64,000 nt of DNA, from positions 1 to 64,000 of the forward strand of contig CAZIDN010000007.1 in assembly GCA_964537875.1 (NCBI GenBank). Reading direction: 5' to 3'. The notes beneath the pieces were generated by a model. It was not told where the DNA came from. It saw only the letters and a program-made list of their open reading frames with translations, and ran no database searches. Origin of the DNA: JAPKZH01 sp964537875 (lineage in GTDB: Bacteria > Acidobacteriota > Aminicenantia > Aminicenantales > UBA4085). This document shows positions 24,302 to 36,526 of this stretch, in pieces; positions within the stretch are counted from its first letter, which is position 1; every line of letters begins with the position of its first letter. A program made the position numbers and the translations under genes.

Positions 24302-24880
24302 ATGGCAAAATCCACCAAAGGAACTAAGACCGAGAAAAATCTTTTAGCCTCTTTCGCCGGCGAATCCCAAGCGCGGAATCGTTACACGTATTTTTCAAGC
24401 GTCGCCCGGAAAGCCGGCTTCGAGCAAATTTCCGCGATCTTTCTGGAGACCGCTGAAAACGAGAGAGAGCATGCCAAGCGGTTCTTCAAGCTGCTGGAAG
24501 GCGGAGATCTAGAAATCGTGGCCGCCTACCCGGCCGGCGTCATCGGCGACACCGCCGCCAACCTAGAGGCCGCTGCCGCCGGCGAACATCTGGAATGGAC
24601 CAAACTCTACAAGGAAGCCGGAGAAGTCGCGGCCAAGGAAGGATTCCCGGAAATCGCCAAGCAGTTTCAGGAGATCTCCGAAGTCGAAGCCGAGCATGAG
24701 AAGCGCTACCGCAAGCTCTTGAAGAATGTCAGAGAGGGCAAAGTCTTCAAGAAGGACACGGTTGTCAAGTGGAAATGCCGGAACTGCGGCTATGTCTCTG
24801 AAGGAATTGAGGCGCCGACGAAGTGCCCGGCCTGCGACCACGCCCAGGCGTTCTACGAGCTGATGGCGGAAAATTACTGA
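24302..24880 (+). CDS. rbr: Rubrerythrin
   Basis: A 192-residue diiron peroxidase that reduces H2O2 to water. The four-helix domain has the ligand pattern SFAGESQARNRYTYF, ETAENEREHAKRFF, AGEHLEWTKLYKEA and ISEVEAEHEKRYRKLL (Glu and ExxH sites), and the C-terminus is a rubredoxin-type [Fe(SCys)4] domain, CRNCGY...CPACDHAQAFYEL. Full family length. GGAGTTACCC precedes the ATG, 18 bases after dfx. Working after the superoxide reductase, it completes a superoxide-to-water path under PerR control. Confidence 0.95.
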   Translation: MAKSTKGTKTEKNLLASFAGESQARNRYTYFSSVARKAGFEQISAIFLETAENEREHAKRFFKLLEGGDLEIVAAYPAGVIGDTAANLEAAAAGEHLEWTKLYKEAGEVAAKEGFPEIAKQFQEISEVEAEHEKRYRKLLKNVREGKVFKKDTVVKWKCRNCGYVSEGIEAPTKCPACDHAQAFYELMAENY

Positions 24881-24898
24881 AAACGCAGATATCCTTGT

Positions 24899-25891
24899 TT
24901 ATATGATTTGGGGCCGGATGACGCGGGCGCCACGGTTCGTGAGTTCGGAGACCAGCGTATCGTACATCTCCTGGCCCTTGTAGATTCCGAGAATCGACCC
25001 GCCGGACCCGGCGAACTTGGCCGAGGCGCCCAAACGGCGGGCGGTTTCGATCATTTCTATGTTGCCCGGATGGATATTCATGATCTTGCGCCGAAGGTCG
25101 AAATTCTTGTTCATCATGTCGAACAATGCTTCCCTGTCTCCGGCGAGCATAGCCGCTTTTCCCATCTCGGCGAGGCCGGCGATCTGCCGCAGCGTTTCGA
25201 TGACAAACGCATCTCCCCTCTCGTGACGAATCCGGATATCGTTCAGGACCTTGCCTGAGACCTTCCCGAGCGACGGTTTGTATGCCAAGTAAAGGTCCGG
25301 CAGAAGCTGCGGATTGAGTCGCTCATAAATACCGTAGCCCTTTTCTTTGATCATCGCTTCAGGGAGGTCCATATAGACACAGCCCTCATAGACCTGGGTT
25401 ACCCTGTCCATAAAACCGGCGCTTATGTCCAGCTCATCCCGTTCCGCGCTCAGGATGAGGGAAGGCTGGATATGGATCGGAATCTCGACTCCGTAGAATT
25501 TCATCAGAGCCCGGAGGGTCGCCGTGACGATGGCGCTCGAACCTCCCAGCCCGACTTGCCGGGGAATCGTCGATTCATAGCGGATGGTGAAGTTCTGTCC
25601 TTGAAGAGGGATGTCCTGGCTCCGGCAGTATTCGTAAAATTTCTTCAGCGCCGCTTTGATTAAACGGACACCACCGTAATACCCGTAGAGGCCCACGGAC
25701 TCGGCCAGTTCCTGGAGACTTCCGTACGCTTCCCTGTCCTCGGCTCGAAGCTCGATCCGGAGTTGTGCGGATTTTTCAAGGATGCAGCGGGCGGCAAAAT
25801 TTTTGACAGAAATAGCGATGATCTTCCCGAAATAGCCGTCCGATGGATTTCCCAGGATGCCCGCCCGCGCGTAAGCAACGCCTTCAATCAT
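24899..25891 (-). CDS. GHMP kinase, glucuronokinase-like
   Basis: A 330-residue sugar kinase. The GHMP ATP motif is IPRQVGLGGSSAIVTATLRAL (about residues 110-130), the N-terminal substrate region ARAGILGNPSDGYFGKIIAISV, and the C-terminal motif GASAKFAGSGGSILGIY. From memory the whole sequence, including LYGYYGGVRLIKAA, LSAERDELDISAGFMDRVTQVYEG and NFDLRRKIM, resembles plant glucuronokinase more than galactokinase or mevalonate kinase, so D-glucuronate 1-phosphate is the proposed product. It overlaps the TIM-barrel gene by 4 bases (ATGA), and a sugar nucleotidyltransferase lies 2 kb upstream. Specificity is inference. Confidence 0.85.
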   Translation of the reverse strand: MIEGVAYARAGILGNPSDGYFGKIIAISVKNFAARCILEKSAQLRIELRAEDREAYGSLQELAESVGLYGYYGGVRLIKAALKKFYEYCRSQDIPLQGQNFTIRYESTIPRQVGLGGSSAIVTATLRALMKFYGVEIPIHIQPSLILSAERDELDISAGFMDRVTQVYEGCVYMDLPEAMIKEKGYGIYERLNPQLLPDLYLAYKPSLGKVSGKVLNDIRIRHERGDAFVIETLRQIAGLAEMGKAAMLAGDREALFDMMNKNFDLRRKIMNIHPGNIEMIETARRLGASAKFAGSGGSILGIYKGQEMYDTLVSELTNRGARVIRPQII

Positions 25892-26754
25892 GCTTTTGCC
25901 CCGTCGATCGCGGCCAATGCGCCTCGGATATAGCCGATGGATTCGGCGGCGCCGGGAAGAGGATCTTTTTCGTCCTTCTCATATTCCAGGCTGACCGTCC
26001 CGGCATAGCCCAGCTTTATCAGCGTCCTTAAAAACTTGGGGATATCGATCACGCCCCGTCCGACCTCAATGGCTCCCCCTTCGGCCGAGGAGGCCGTGAC
26101 GTCCTTGATATGGACGTCGAGCAGGCGGTCGAAAAACTGCTCGGCCGCCGCCGCCGGGTCCACGGCACTGCGCTGGGTATGACCGATATCCAGGCATAGG
26201 CCGATTCGCGGATCGAGCTCCTTGATCTTCTCGACAATGCTCTCAGGCGTTGGGTAGAGCTTGTCCGACGGGCCATGGTTGTGGATTGCCATCCGGATGT
26301 CGTACTCCTGCACTTTTTTATGGACCAAGCCCAGCAACTCGTGGTTCGGAACGCCGACGATGATCTGCATGCCGGCAGCTTTGGCATAATCAAAGGCTTG
26401 CTGCACTTCCTGCTCATTCTTCATATAGATCACACCGCCTGCGTAGGGATCGAGACCGGCCGTTTTGACTTTCGTCACCGCCGCCTGGATGGCCTCGGCG
26501 GTGCTGTCGAGCGGCAGATGGAAACTTTTAAAGGAGATCCTCTCCAGTCCCAGCCGTTTTGTGAAGATGAGCGTCTCGTCCAGGCCGAAGGCTCGAAAAG
26601 TGTATGAAGCCATGCCGAGCTCGAATTTTGGCGCGGCCTTGGGGATTTCTTGGCGGCTTTTCTCAGGCGAAGTCCGGACCATAGTCGCGCACGACGGCGC
26701 GGCCAGAGTAATTCCTAAGGCTTTTAGGAAATGCCTTCGCGATGTTTTTTTCAT
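25888..26754 (-). CDS. Tat-exported sugar phosphate isomerase/epimerase-like TIM barrel
   Basis: A 288-residue protein with a twin-arginine signal (SRRHFLKALGITLAAPSCA). The rest is an AP-endonuclease-2/xylose-isomerase-like barrel: LGMASYTFRAFGLDETL, GLERISFKSFHLPLD, RMAIHNHGPSDKLYPTPESI, GLCLDIGHTQRSAVDP and LLDVHIKDVTASSAEGG give the metal-ligand pattern (His/Glu/Asp/His) seen in this family. Such exported members occur in sugar catabolic loci and may act on 3-keto or other modified sugars in the periplasm. It is translationally coupled to the glucuronokinase-like gene downstream, which is cytoplasmic, so the two may act at successive stages. Confidence 0.85.
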   Translation of the reverse strand: MKKTSRRHFLKALGITLAAPSCATMVRTSPEKSRQEIPKAAPKFELGMASYTFRAFGLDETLIFTKRLGLERISFKSFHLPLDSTAEAIQAAVTKVKTAGLDPYAGGVIYMKNEQEVQQAFDYAKAAGMQIIVGVPNHELLGLVHKKVQEYDIRMAIHNHGPSDKLYPTPESIVEKIKELDPRIGLCLDIGHTQRSAVDPAAAAEQFFDRLLDVHIKDVTASSAEGGAIEVGRGVIDIPKFLRTLIKLGYAGTVSLEYEKDEKDPLPGAAESIGYIRGALAAIDGAKA

Positions 26755-26868
26755 ATCTCTGTCCCTCGGTTCAAATCGCCTTCACTGGCTTGGGCTTTTT
26801 GATGCTTTTTATATATACACTAAAAAAAGAGCCGATTCCAGCGGACGCAGAAAGCAGGTCAATTTGTG

Positions 26869-27005
26869 TGATTTCAAAGAAGCGTGGCAGTTGCCCCTGA
26901 GGCCCCCATAGCGGAGGGGGGCCCCGTCGGTTTGTCGACGGGGGGAACCGACGGGACTGGTTCCCCAGGGGGCAAGGGGGCAACTGCCACGCTTCTTTGA
27001 AATCA
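26869..27005 (+). repeat. Family B long hairpin, copy B2
   Basis: Perfect 29-bp inverted arms at 26869-26897 and 26977-27005 (arm includes TTCAAAGAAGCGTGGCAG) flank the conserved core at 26904-26971. It occupies the middle of the 340-base divergent gap between the TIM-barrel and DUF1080 genes. Confidence 0.93.
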
Positions 27006-27094
27006 TATATTTGGGGAGGCTTTCGGGAACCATTGCCGACAGTTGAAATTTTCGGCCGGGTTTGTCATGATGACCGTGAAGGAGATTGAATCCC

Positions 27095-27895
27095 ATGAGA
27101 AGAAAGATACATACGGCTATTTTCATTGCGGCCGCGACTCTGGTCATGGCTTCCCTATGCGTCCAATCGGCCCAGAACAAGACCGCAGCTCCTCAATCCA
27201 CGCCAAACCTCAACGCTCTGACAAAAGATGAAGCCGGACAAGGCTGGATCTTGCTCTTTGACGGAAAAACCTTCAACGGCTGGCGCGGGCTGGGCCGCAA
27301 TGCGGTCCCTAAAGAGCACTGGATCCTCGAGGACCATGCCATCAAAAAAGTTCCCACCAAGGATGTGCCTCGCCAGGCGGACGGCCAGCCCCTCGCCGGC
27401 GGAGACCTCATGACGATCGAGACGTTCGAAGATTTCGAGCTGGCCTTTGACTGGAAGATCAGCCCGGCCGGGAACTCCGGCGTGAAATACAACGTCTCCG
27501 AGGAGATGTCTGTGGCCAATGCCCCCAATCGCGCCGCCCTCGGCTTTGAATACCAGGTTCTTGACGATGAGAAAAATGCGGACGCCAAAAACGGCCCCAA
27601 CAGGACGGCCGCCGCACTCTATGACCTCATCCCGCCCCAGAATCAAAAACTCAAGCCGGTCGGCGCGTATAACACGGCCAAGATCGTCTTCAAGGGCAGC
27701 CACGGCGAGCACTGGCTCAACGGCCTCAAAGTGCTGGAGTATGACCTAGGGACGCCCCGAATGAACGAGCTCCTGGCTAAAAGTAAATACAAAAATATCC
27801 CCAATTTTGCCCAGAAGCGGAAAGGCCACATCGTGCTTCAGGACCACACGGATGCGGTCTGGTATAGAAACATCAAGATCCGCAGGCTCAAATAA
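27095..27895 (+). CDS. Secreted DUF1080 (3-keto-disaccharide hydrolase-like) protein
   Basis: A 266-residue exported protein with a Sec signal (KIHTAIFIAAATLVMASLCVQSA). The DUF1080 concanavalin-like fold is shown by GWILLFDGKTFNGWRG, DLMTIETFEDFELAFDWKISPAGNSGVKYNV, FEYQVLDDEKN and GHIVLQDHTDAVWYRNIKIRRL. The family (PF06439) includes hydrolases of 3-keto-glycosides and many uncharacterised glycan-binding proteins. ATG 27095 has AAGGAG upstream. It diverges from the TIM-barrel gene across hairpin B2; TIM-barrel and DUF1080 proteins often co-occur, which supports a shared role in modified sugar breakdown. Confidence 0.87.
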   Translation: MRRKIHTAIFIAAATLVMASLCVQSAQNKTAAPQSTPNLNALTKDEAGQGWILLFDGKTFNGWRGLGRNAVPKEHWILEDHAIKKVPTKDVPRQADGQPLAGGDLMTIETFEDFELAFDWKISPAGNSGVKYNVSEEMSVANAPNRAALGFEYQVLDDEKNADAKNGPNRTAAALYDLIPPQNQKLKPVGAYNTAKIVFKGSHGEHWLNGLKVLEYDLGTPRMNELLAKSKYKNIPNFAQKRKGHIVLQDHTDAVWYRNIKIRRLK

Positions 27896-27907
27896 GAAGG
27901 ACGACGG

Positions 27908-28813
27908 TTATTTCCACAATTTTTTTGGATAGACGCCGGCGCCGACAAGCTTCACCAATTCTTCCTTGACTCGGGGCTTGTCCTCTCGATAGGTCACGCC
28001 GAACCATTTTTCCTTGGTCTCCAGGACCTTGACCGTAACCTGCCCGTTCTTCACCAGTTTATTGATCACCAGGGGAATGAAAATCTCAGCCTTGGGGTTC
28101 TTCAGGTTTTCCGCGAGGAAATTCTCGAACGCCCGCTTGGCAAAACCGAAAAACGTCGGCGTGAAACCCCAAAAATTCATGGACACGATCTCATCCCCCC
28201 GGAAGGGCGCCAACTGGCCCTGGTCATCCTTGAAAAATATCCCGCGCGGCGTTTTTTCGATATGGACTCTCTCGACGATGTCCAGGAGCATACCCTGATC
28301 GTCGGCCTGGCAGACTCCCCTAGCCACCGAGCCGTGTTCAGACAGGGTGCTGCTGAGGTCATACCCGACCAATGAGTACGCGTTTTCCTCACTTTTTACT
28401 TTCAGCAGAAAGTCCGCCATGACTTTGAAGGCGCCCGCCCCGTAAAAATCATCCGCGTTGATGACGGCAAAAGGTCCGCCAATATTCTTCTCGGCGGCGA
28501 GCACGGCATGGGATGTTCCCCACGGCTTTTTTCTGTCGGGGGGGACCTGGAATCCAGCCGGGACGTCCTCCAGTTCCTGGAACACATAGCCCACGTCGGC
28601 CCGGCGTTCCCAGCGCTTGAGGAGAGCTTCCTTGAACTCCTCCTCGATGCTCTTGCGGATGACGAAAATCACGTCCCCGAAACCGGCCCGCAGGGCATCA
28701 AAGATGGAATAATCGATGATCGTTTCCCCTGAGGGGCCGACTTGGTCGACCTGCTTCAGGCTTCCATAGCGGCTGCCAATCCCCGCGGCCAGGATGACGA
28801 TCGACGGTTTCAT
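27908..28813 (-). CDS. Sugar-1-phosphate nucleotidyltransferase
   Basis: A 301-residue cytoplasmic enzyme of the GT-A nucleotidyltransferase fold. The NTP-binding signature is LAAGIGSRYGSLKQVDQVGPSGETIIDYS, the metal-binding acidic motif VINADDFYG, with later MNFWGFTPTFF and KEKWFGVTYREDKP. It lacks the long C-terminal beta-helix of bifunctional GlmU types. Uridylyl- or other NTP-transfer cannot be separated by eye; together with the glucuronokinase-like gene, UDP-glucuronate salvage is one reading. ATG 28813 has GGGAG upstream; an in-frame ATG at 28843 is less likely. Confidence 0.83.
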   Translation of the reverse strand: MKPSIVILAAGIGSRYGSLKQVDQVGPSGETIIDYSIFDALRAGFGDVIFVIRKSIEEEFKEALLKRWERRADVGYVFQELEDVPAGFQVPPDRKKPWGTSHAVLAAEKNIGGPFAVINADDFYGAGAFKVMADFLLKVKSEENAYSLVGYDLSSTLSEHGSVARGVCQADDQGMLLDIVERVHIEKTPRGIFFKDDQGQLAPFRGDEIVSMNFWGFTPTFFGFAKRAFENFLAENLKNPKAEIFIPLVINKLVKNGQVTVKVLETKEKWFGVTYREDKPRVKEELVKLVGAGVYPKKLWK

Positions 28814-28856
28814 GATCAAAACTCCCGCCCCTATTCCTATCATATTCTATCCCGCA

Positions 28857-28885
28857 TTGACAACCTTCTCTGCTCATGTTTTAAT
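28857..28885 (+). promoter_or_regulatory. Promoter for the Ser/Thr kinase gene
   Basis: TTGACA at 28857-28862 and TTTAAT at 28880-28885 with a 17-base spacer, giving a leader of about 45 bases before the ATG at 28938. Confidence 0.65.
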
Positions 28886-28937
28886 TCTAGTTGAAAGAAG
28901 AGACCAAGCCGCGCCGTCTAAAAGATGAGGACGACCG

Positions 28938-30869
28938 ATGAAATGCCCATCCTGTCAGGCTGATAACCGCGAAGACAGCCGGTTCTGCCACCAGTGCGCG
29001 ACCCCTCTTCCTAAGGACATTCAGCCGCCTGTCGCCCCGACAAGGACCATGCTGACCCCTTTCGAGGACCTTTCCCGGGGCACGGTCTTTGCCGGCCGCT
29101 ACGAAGTGATCGAAGAGATTGGCAAGGGCGGCATGGGCAAGGTCTTCAGAGTCTATGACCAGAAGATCAACGAGATCGTCGCCTTGAAGCTCATCAAGCC
29201 CGAGATCGGCTTCAACGAAAAGGCCGTCGAGCGCTTCAAGAATGAGCTGAAGATCGCCCGCAAGATCTCTCACAGGAATGTCTGCCGCCTCTACGACCTG
29301 GGCGAATACGGCCTGGCCCACTTCATCACCATGGAATATGTGGAAGGTGAGGATCTCAAGAAATTCATCCGGCGGGCGGGCCAAATGACAACGGGCAAGG
29401 CCATCTCCCTTTCCAAGCAGGTCTGCGAAGGATTGATCGAAGCCCACCGTCTCGGGGTCGTCCATAGAGACCTCAAGCCGCAGAACGTCATGATCGACCG
29501 CGACGGCAACGCCCGGATCATGGACTTCGGCCTGGCCCGTTTCGTCGAGGCCGAAGGCGTGACGGGCTCGGGCGTCCTGCTCGGCACTCCCGAATACATG
29601 TCCCCGGAGCAGGTGGACCTCAAGGAAGTCGACGCCCGGTCGGACATCTACTCGCTGGGCATCATTTTATATGAAATGGTGACGGGAAAAGTCCCCTTCG
29701 AAGGAGAAACGCCGCTCAGCATCGCCATCAAGCACAAGAATGAAAAGCCGAGGGATCTCCATGAGCTGAATCCGCTGGTGCCGGACTCCCTGACCCGCGT
29801 GATTTATAAATGTCTGGAAAAAGACCGCGCCGAGCGCTACCAGAGCGGGGAGGAGCTTCTCCAGGACCTGACCCGGATCGAAGAGGGACTCCCGACGGCC
29901 GGCAAAGAGAAGCCTAAGACAAAAGGCGAGCCTCTGGGGACCAAGGAAATCACTGTTAAGTTCACGCTGAGAAAGCTTCTCGTTCCCGCGCTCCTCCTGA
30001 TCATCATCGTCCTCGGCGCTCTGATCCTTTTCAAAAAGCCAGCCCAGGACACGCGCGGAAACCGGCCGCCTTTTTCCACCGACGCAAGCTCTGGAAAAAC
30101 GCAACCTTCTTACTTCCGTGATGTCAATCAGCCTCCTCCTCCGGGAACTCCGCCGAGCGATACTTTGGGACGGATCGGAAGCGCTCTCTCCAAATTTATC
30201 CCTTCCAAAGAACAGCTCGACGTTCAGGGGACTGAAAAATTCATGGAGAGCATCAAAGGGATCATCCCGGAAAAGGGGCCCTATCAGGAGGCCTACAATA
30301 AGGCGGTCGAGCTCATCCAACAAAGAAAAAAATTAAGCGACACGGGAAATTCAGAGGGCGCCCGACAGACCAGCAAAGACGCCCAGGGAGAAATGCAGAA
30401 GCTGCTATCCCTGGTCTCCGAACGTCAGTCGGCCCAAAAAGCGAAGGAAATCATGACCGTCGCCAAAACGCAGGCCAGGCAAAAAGCCAATCTGGAAAAG
30501 AATCTTTTGTTCCGGCTGGCCAGCTACGAAGAAAGCAATGCCAACGAAGCCTTCGTCAAGAACGACTACTCCGGCGCCAAGATCCTCTACCAGCTCCTGG
30601 ATAGGATTTTCGTTCTCTGCCCCCAATGCGGAAACGATAAAAGCTGCGTCGACACTCTTCAGCTCTTGGTGGCCGGCCTCAAGAAAGACGTGGAGAGATT
30701 GCCGGCGGGCTCGGTCGATCAATGGCTGAATGAATACGCCAGGCAGATCGAAACTCAGGCGGCGGCATTCTTGGAGAAGCGGGAGTTCGAGAATGCAGGC
30801 GGGGCTTATATCCGAGCGGCCTTCCTCTATGAAAAGATTCTTGAGCCGGCCTCTCCGGCAGGCAAGTAA
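28938..30869 (+). CDS. Membrane Ser/Thr protein kinase with N-terminal zinc ribbon
   Basis: A 643-residue PknB-type kinase. A zinc ribbon (Cys3, Cys6, Cys17, Cys20) precedes the kinase domain (about 53-310): GKGGMGKVF glycine loop, VALKLI lysine, HRDLKPQNVMI catalytic loop, DFGLARF and GTPEYMSPEQ. A single membrane helix lies near 345-366 (LVPALLLIIIVLGALILF), placing the remaining 275 residues outside. That outer part begins with a Pro/Ser linker and continues with long helical, Lys/Glu-rich segments (possible TPR-like or coiled repeats) and a CPQCGNDKSC pair that may bind metal or form a disulphide. Ligand and targets unknown. It has its own promoter and no partner phosphatase nearby. Confidence 0.92.
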   Translation: MKCPSCQADNREDSRFCHQCATPLPKDIQPPVAPTRTMLTPFEDLSRGTVFAGRYEVIEEIGKGGMGKVFRVYDQKINEIVALKLIKPEIGFNEKAVERFKNELKIARKISHRNVCRLYDLGEYGLAHFITMEYVEGEDLKKFIRRAGQMTTGKAISLSKQVCEGLIEAHRLGVVHRDLKPQNVMIDRDGNARIMDFGLARFVEAEGVTGSGVLLGTPEYMSPEQVDLKEVDARSDIYSLGIILYEMVTGKVPFEGETPLSIAIKHKNEKPRDLHELNPLVPDSLTRVIYKCLEKDRAERYQSGEELLQDLTRIEEGLPTAGKEKPKTKGEPLGTKEITVKFTLRKLLVPALLLIIIVLGALILFKKPAQDTRGNRPPFSTDASSGKTQPSYFRDVNQPPPPGTPPSDTLGRIGSALSKFIPSKEQLDVQGTEKFMESIKGIIPEKGPYQEAYNKAVELIQQRKKLSDTGNSEGARQTSKDAQGEMQKLLSLVSERQSAQKAKEIMTVAKTQARQKANLEKNLLFRLASYEESNANEAFVKNDYSGAKILYQLLDRIFVLCPQCGNDKSCVDTLQLLVAGLKKDVERLPAGSVDQWLNEYARQIETQAAAFLEKREFENAGGAYIRAAFLYEKILEPASPAGK

Positions 30870-30970
30870 TAGCAGGGCCGGGTCAACTTTAGATTCAATG
30901 AGAGGGATTGCCGGAACAGGTTCTCCGAACTCTTGTCATAGATCGTGACTTCCCGATAGTTGTAAACCAG

Positions 30971-34333
<3,363 letters not shown>

Positions 34334-34554
34334 GACAATCTCCTTTAAGCATTTTTCCCTGATAGAGATAGGAGCCCGTCATTCCGAGAAGCGAAGCGAC
34401 GCGGCAATCTCATTGGGAATATTATATAAAGAAAGGCAAAAAAATCCATTCTTTATCTATGACGAAATCTAGAATTGAAAAGTTCACCTTGGGGGCGTCA
34501 AGAACTCCGGGTTATGCGAAATCGCAGCGAATTCTCGTGGAAGCACCCAAACAA

Positions 34555-34692
34555 GTGATTTTCTATCGGTACCGCAATCGCCCCCAAGGCCCCATAGCGG
34601 AGGGGGGCCCCCGTCGGCTTTTCGACGGGGGGAACCGACGGGACTGGTTCCCCAGGGGCCGGGGGGCGATTGCGGTACCGATAGAAAATCAC
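34555..34692 (+). repeat. Family B long hairpin, copy B3
   Basis: Perfect 31-bp inverted arms at 34555-34585 and 34662-34692 (arm includes TTTCTATCGGTACCGCAATC) flank the core at 34590-34658. It lies in the 447-base divergent gap between the tricorn-like and M48 peptidase genes; no other feature is clear there. CGGATATGCTTAC follows the right arm, as it also does in B1. Confidence 0.93.
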
Positions 34693-34780
34693 ACAGGCGG
34701 ATATGCTTACGAGTCCCTCTTTCAACTTGCCAACACGGCTGTGTTCTCTTACTATAGGGAGACGGTAGCCGGAGACCGAC

Positions 34781-36523
34781 ATGGAACAACGAGCCTTGAA
34801 GCGAAACCTGGCCCGGGACTTTTACGAGATCCAAAAACAGCAGTCCAGGAAAAGTCAGGGGATCCTGGCCGTCCTCGTTGTTTTTTATTTCCTGGCCGTC
34901 AGCCTGATCGCGTTCACCATCTGGCTGAGCACGGGCTTGATTCTGGCCAGGGCCCCTCTCTTCACCGGCGCCTTCTGGACAAAATTCCTCCTTACGTGTT
35001 TCGGCGCAGCCGTCATCTTCGCCATCCTGCATTATTATGATGCCCGGAAGTTTGGCGCCTCATTCATCCTCAGGAGGCTGTGCGCCCAAGAGCCGGACCG
35101 GTCCGACCGCTATCACCTGCAGTTCATCAATGCCGTGGAGGAGATGCAAATCGCCAGCGGGCTGCCCAAGGTCAAGCCCTCGATCCTTCCCACATTTGCC
35201 ATCAATTCGCTGGCCCTTATCGAATCTGACAAGACTCCCTGCGTCGTCGTGACCGAGGGGCTCCTGGCGGATTTCACAAGGGACGAGCTGGAGGCCGTCG
35301 TCGCCCATGAACTGGCCCACATTGCCCGGGGCGACACACTGTATATGACCCTGGTCTGCTCGCTGGCCAATTTTTTTGAGCGCATCAGGGAAGCCTTAGA
35401 GCCCGGGGATACGGACTCGGGAGAATTCGCCGAAACCCGGGGCGACAGGCGCCATCCTTCATCCCTGGTCTATGTGGCGGTGGCCATTTCGACGATGGTG
35501 ATGCGTCTTCTCAGCATGTTGATCAGCCGGCAACGCGAGCTCCTGGCGGACGCTGCCGCCGTCGAATTCAGCCGAAATCCTGTAGCCTTAGCCCGGGCTA
35601 TCTACAAAGCTCATGTCAAAAATTCGTTTGTCGGAGATTTCAACCAGACCTACAGCCCGCTGTTCATCGTCGCCCCGGACGCCCACAGTGAATCCGAGGA
35701 CTTCCTGAGCCGCCTGATCAGCACTCATCCGCCGCTCATGACGCGCATCGGGCACCTGGCTCAAATGGCCGGCCTGACCCCAGCGGCCGTCATCGATCAG
35801 GTGCGGGACATTCAAAAAGAGAGAGAAAAAGCGAAAATCGTCCTTCATGCCTTTGAGGAAACGCATCAAGGAGCCGTCCTGCCGGCTCCCGATCCCTCGA
35901 TCTTGTCGGCTCTTGCCCAAGACAAGGTCTGGCTGATCCTTTCTCCCAAGCAACAATGGCAGGGGCCCTATTCCCTTCAGGACCTCCTCTTTCTCCCGAA
36001 CTTCACGCCGCTCGTCCTCATCAAAAATATCCAGGAAGGCGTCGAAGCCCGGGCCCGACAATTCCCCCAGATCCGGACCGCCCTGGAAAAGCTGGCCCGC
36101 AAAAAGCCGGTCAACGAAGCCGTCCTCAACAAATGCCCGCGCTGCAAGATCCCCTTGACCGATACCTTCTACGAGGGCGTCCCGGTGAAGATCTGCAGCC
36201 GGTGTTCCGGGAAGCTTGTCGACCAGGCCGCCATGGAGCGTATTCTCGACCGCCAGGAGGTCGGATTCTCCGAGGATCTGGCCAAGAAGGCACAGGAATT
36301 CAAGGAAAAATTCTTGCTCAACCCGATCAAAACGCAGAAAATATCGGCCAAGGAGCAGCCCAATTCATACTGTCCGAATTGCGGCTACAAAATGACGCCT
36401 CGACCTTACAACTACCAGTATTTCATCCCGGTGGATAAATGTCTCTCCTGCTTCAAGGTCTGGTACGATGCCGACGAGCTCGAAATCCTTCAGGTTCTCG
36501 TCGAGAAGGCCAAAGCCGGCTGA
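34781..36523 (+). CDS. Membrane M48-family metallopeptidase with C-terminal zinc ribbons
   Basis: A 580-residue protein. Two N-terminal membrane helices (ILAVLVVFYFLAVSLIAFTIWL and FLLTCFGAAVIFAILHYY) precede an HtpX/Ste24-like catalytic domain: VVAHELAHIARGD gives HExxH, SRQRELLADAAAVEFSRNP supplies the third ligand Glu, and STHPPLMTRIGHL is the typical end. Another membrane segment sits near SLVYVAVAISTMVMRLL. After this come about 60 residues resembling a GYF-2-like domain (DKVWLILSPKQQWQGPYSLQDLL) and two zinc-binding segments, CPRCKIPL...CSRCSGKLVD (TFIIB-type) and CPNCGYKM...CLSCFKVWYD. HtpX enzymes degrade damaged membrane proteins; the ribbon module is an unusual addition. Confidence 0.9.
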   Translation: MEQRALKRNLARDFYEIQKQQSRKSQGILAVLVVFYFLAVSLIAFTIWLSTGLILARAPLFTGAFWTKFLLTCFGAAVIFAILHYYDARKFGASFILRRLCAQEPDRSDRYHLQFINAVEEMQIASGLPKVKPSILPTFAINSLALIESDKTPCVVVTEGLLADFTRDELEAVVAHELAHIARGDTLYMTLVCSLANFFERIREALEPGDTDSGEFAETRGDRRHPSSLVYVAVAISTMVMRLLSMLISRQRELLADAAAVEFSRNPVALARAIYKAHVKNSFVGDFNQTYSPLFIVAPDAHSESEDFLSRLISTHPPLMTRIGHLAQMAGLTPAAVIDQVRDIQKEREKAKIVLHAFEETHQGAVLPAPDPSILSALAQDKVWLILSPKQQWQGPYSLQDLLFLPNFTPLVLIKNIQEGVEARARQFPQIRTALEKLARKKPVNEAVLNKCPRCKIPLTDTFYEGVPVKICSRCSGKLVDQAAMERILDRQEVGFSEDLAKKAQEFKEKFLLNPIKTQKISAKEQPNSYCPNCGYKMTPRPYNYQYFIPVDKCLSCFKVWYDADELEILQVLVEKAKAG

Positions 36524-36526
36524 GGC

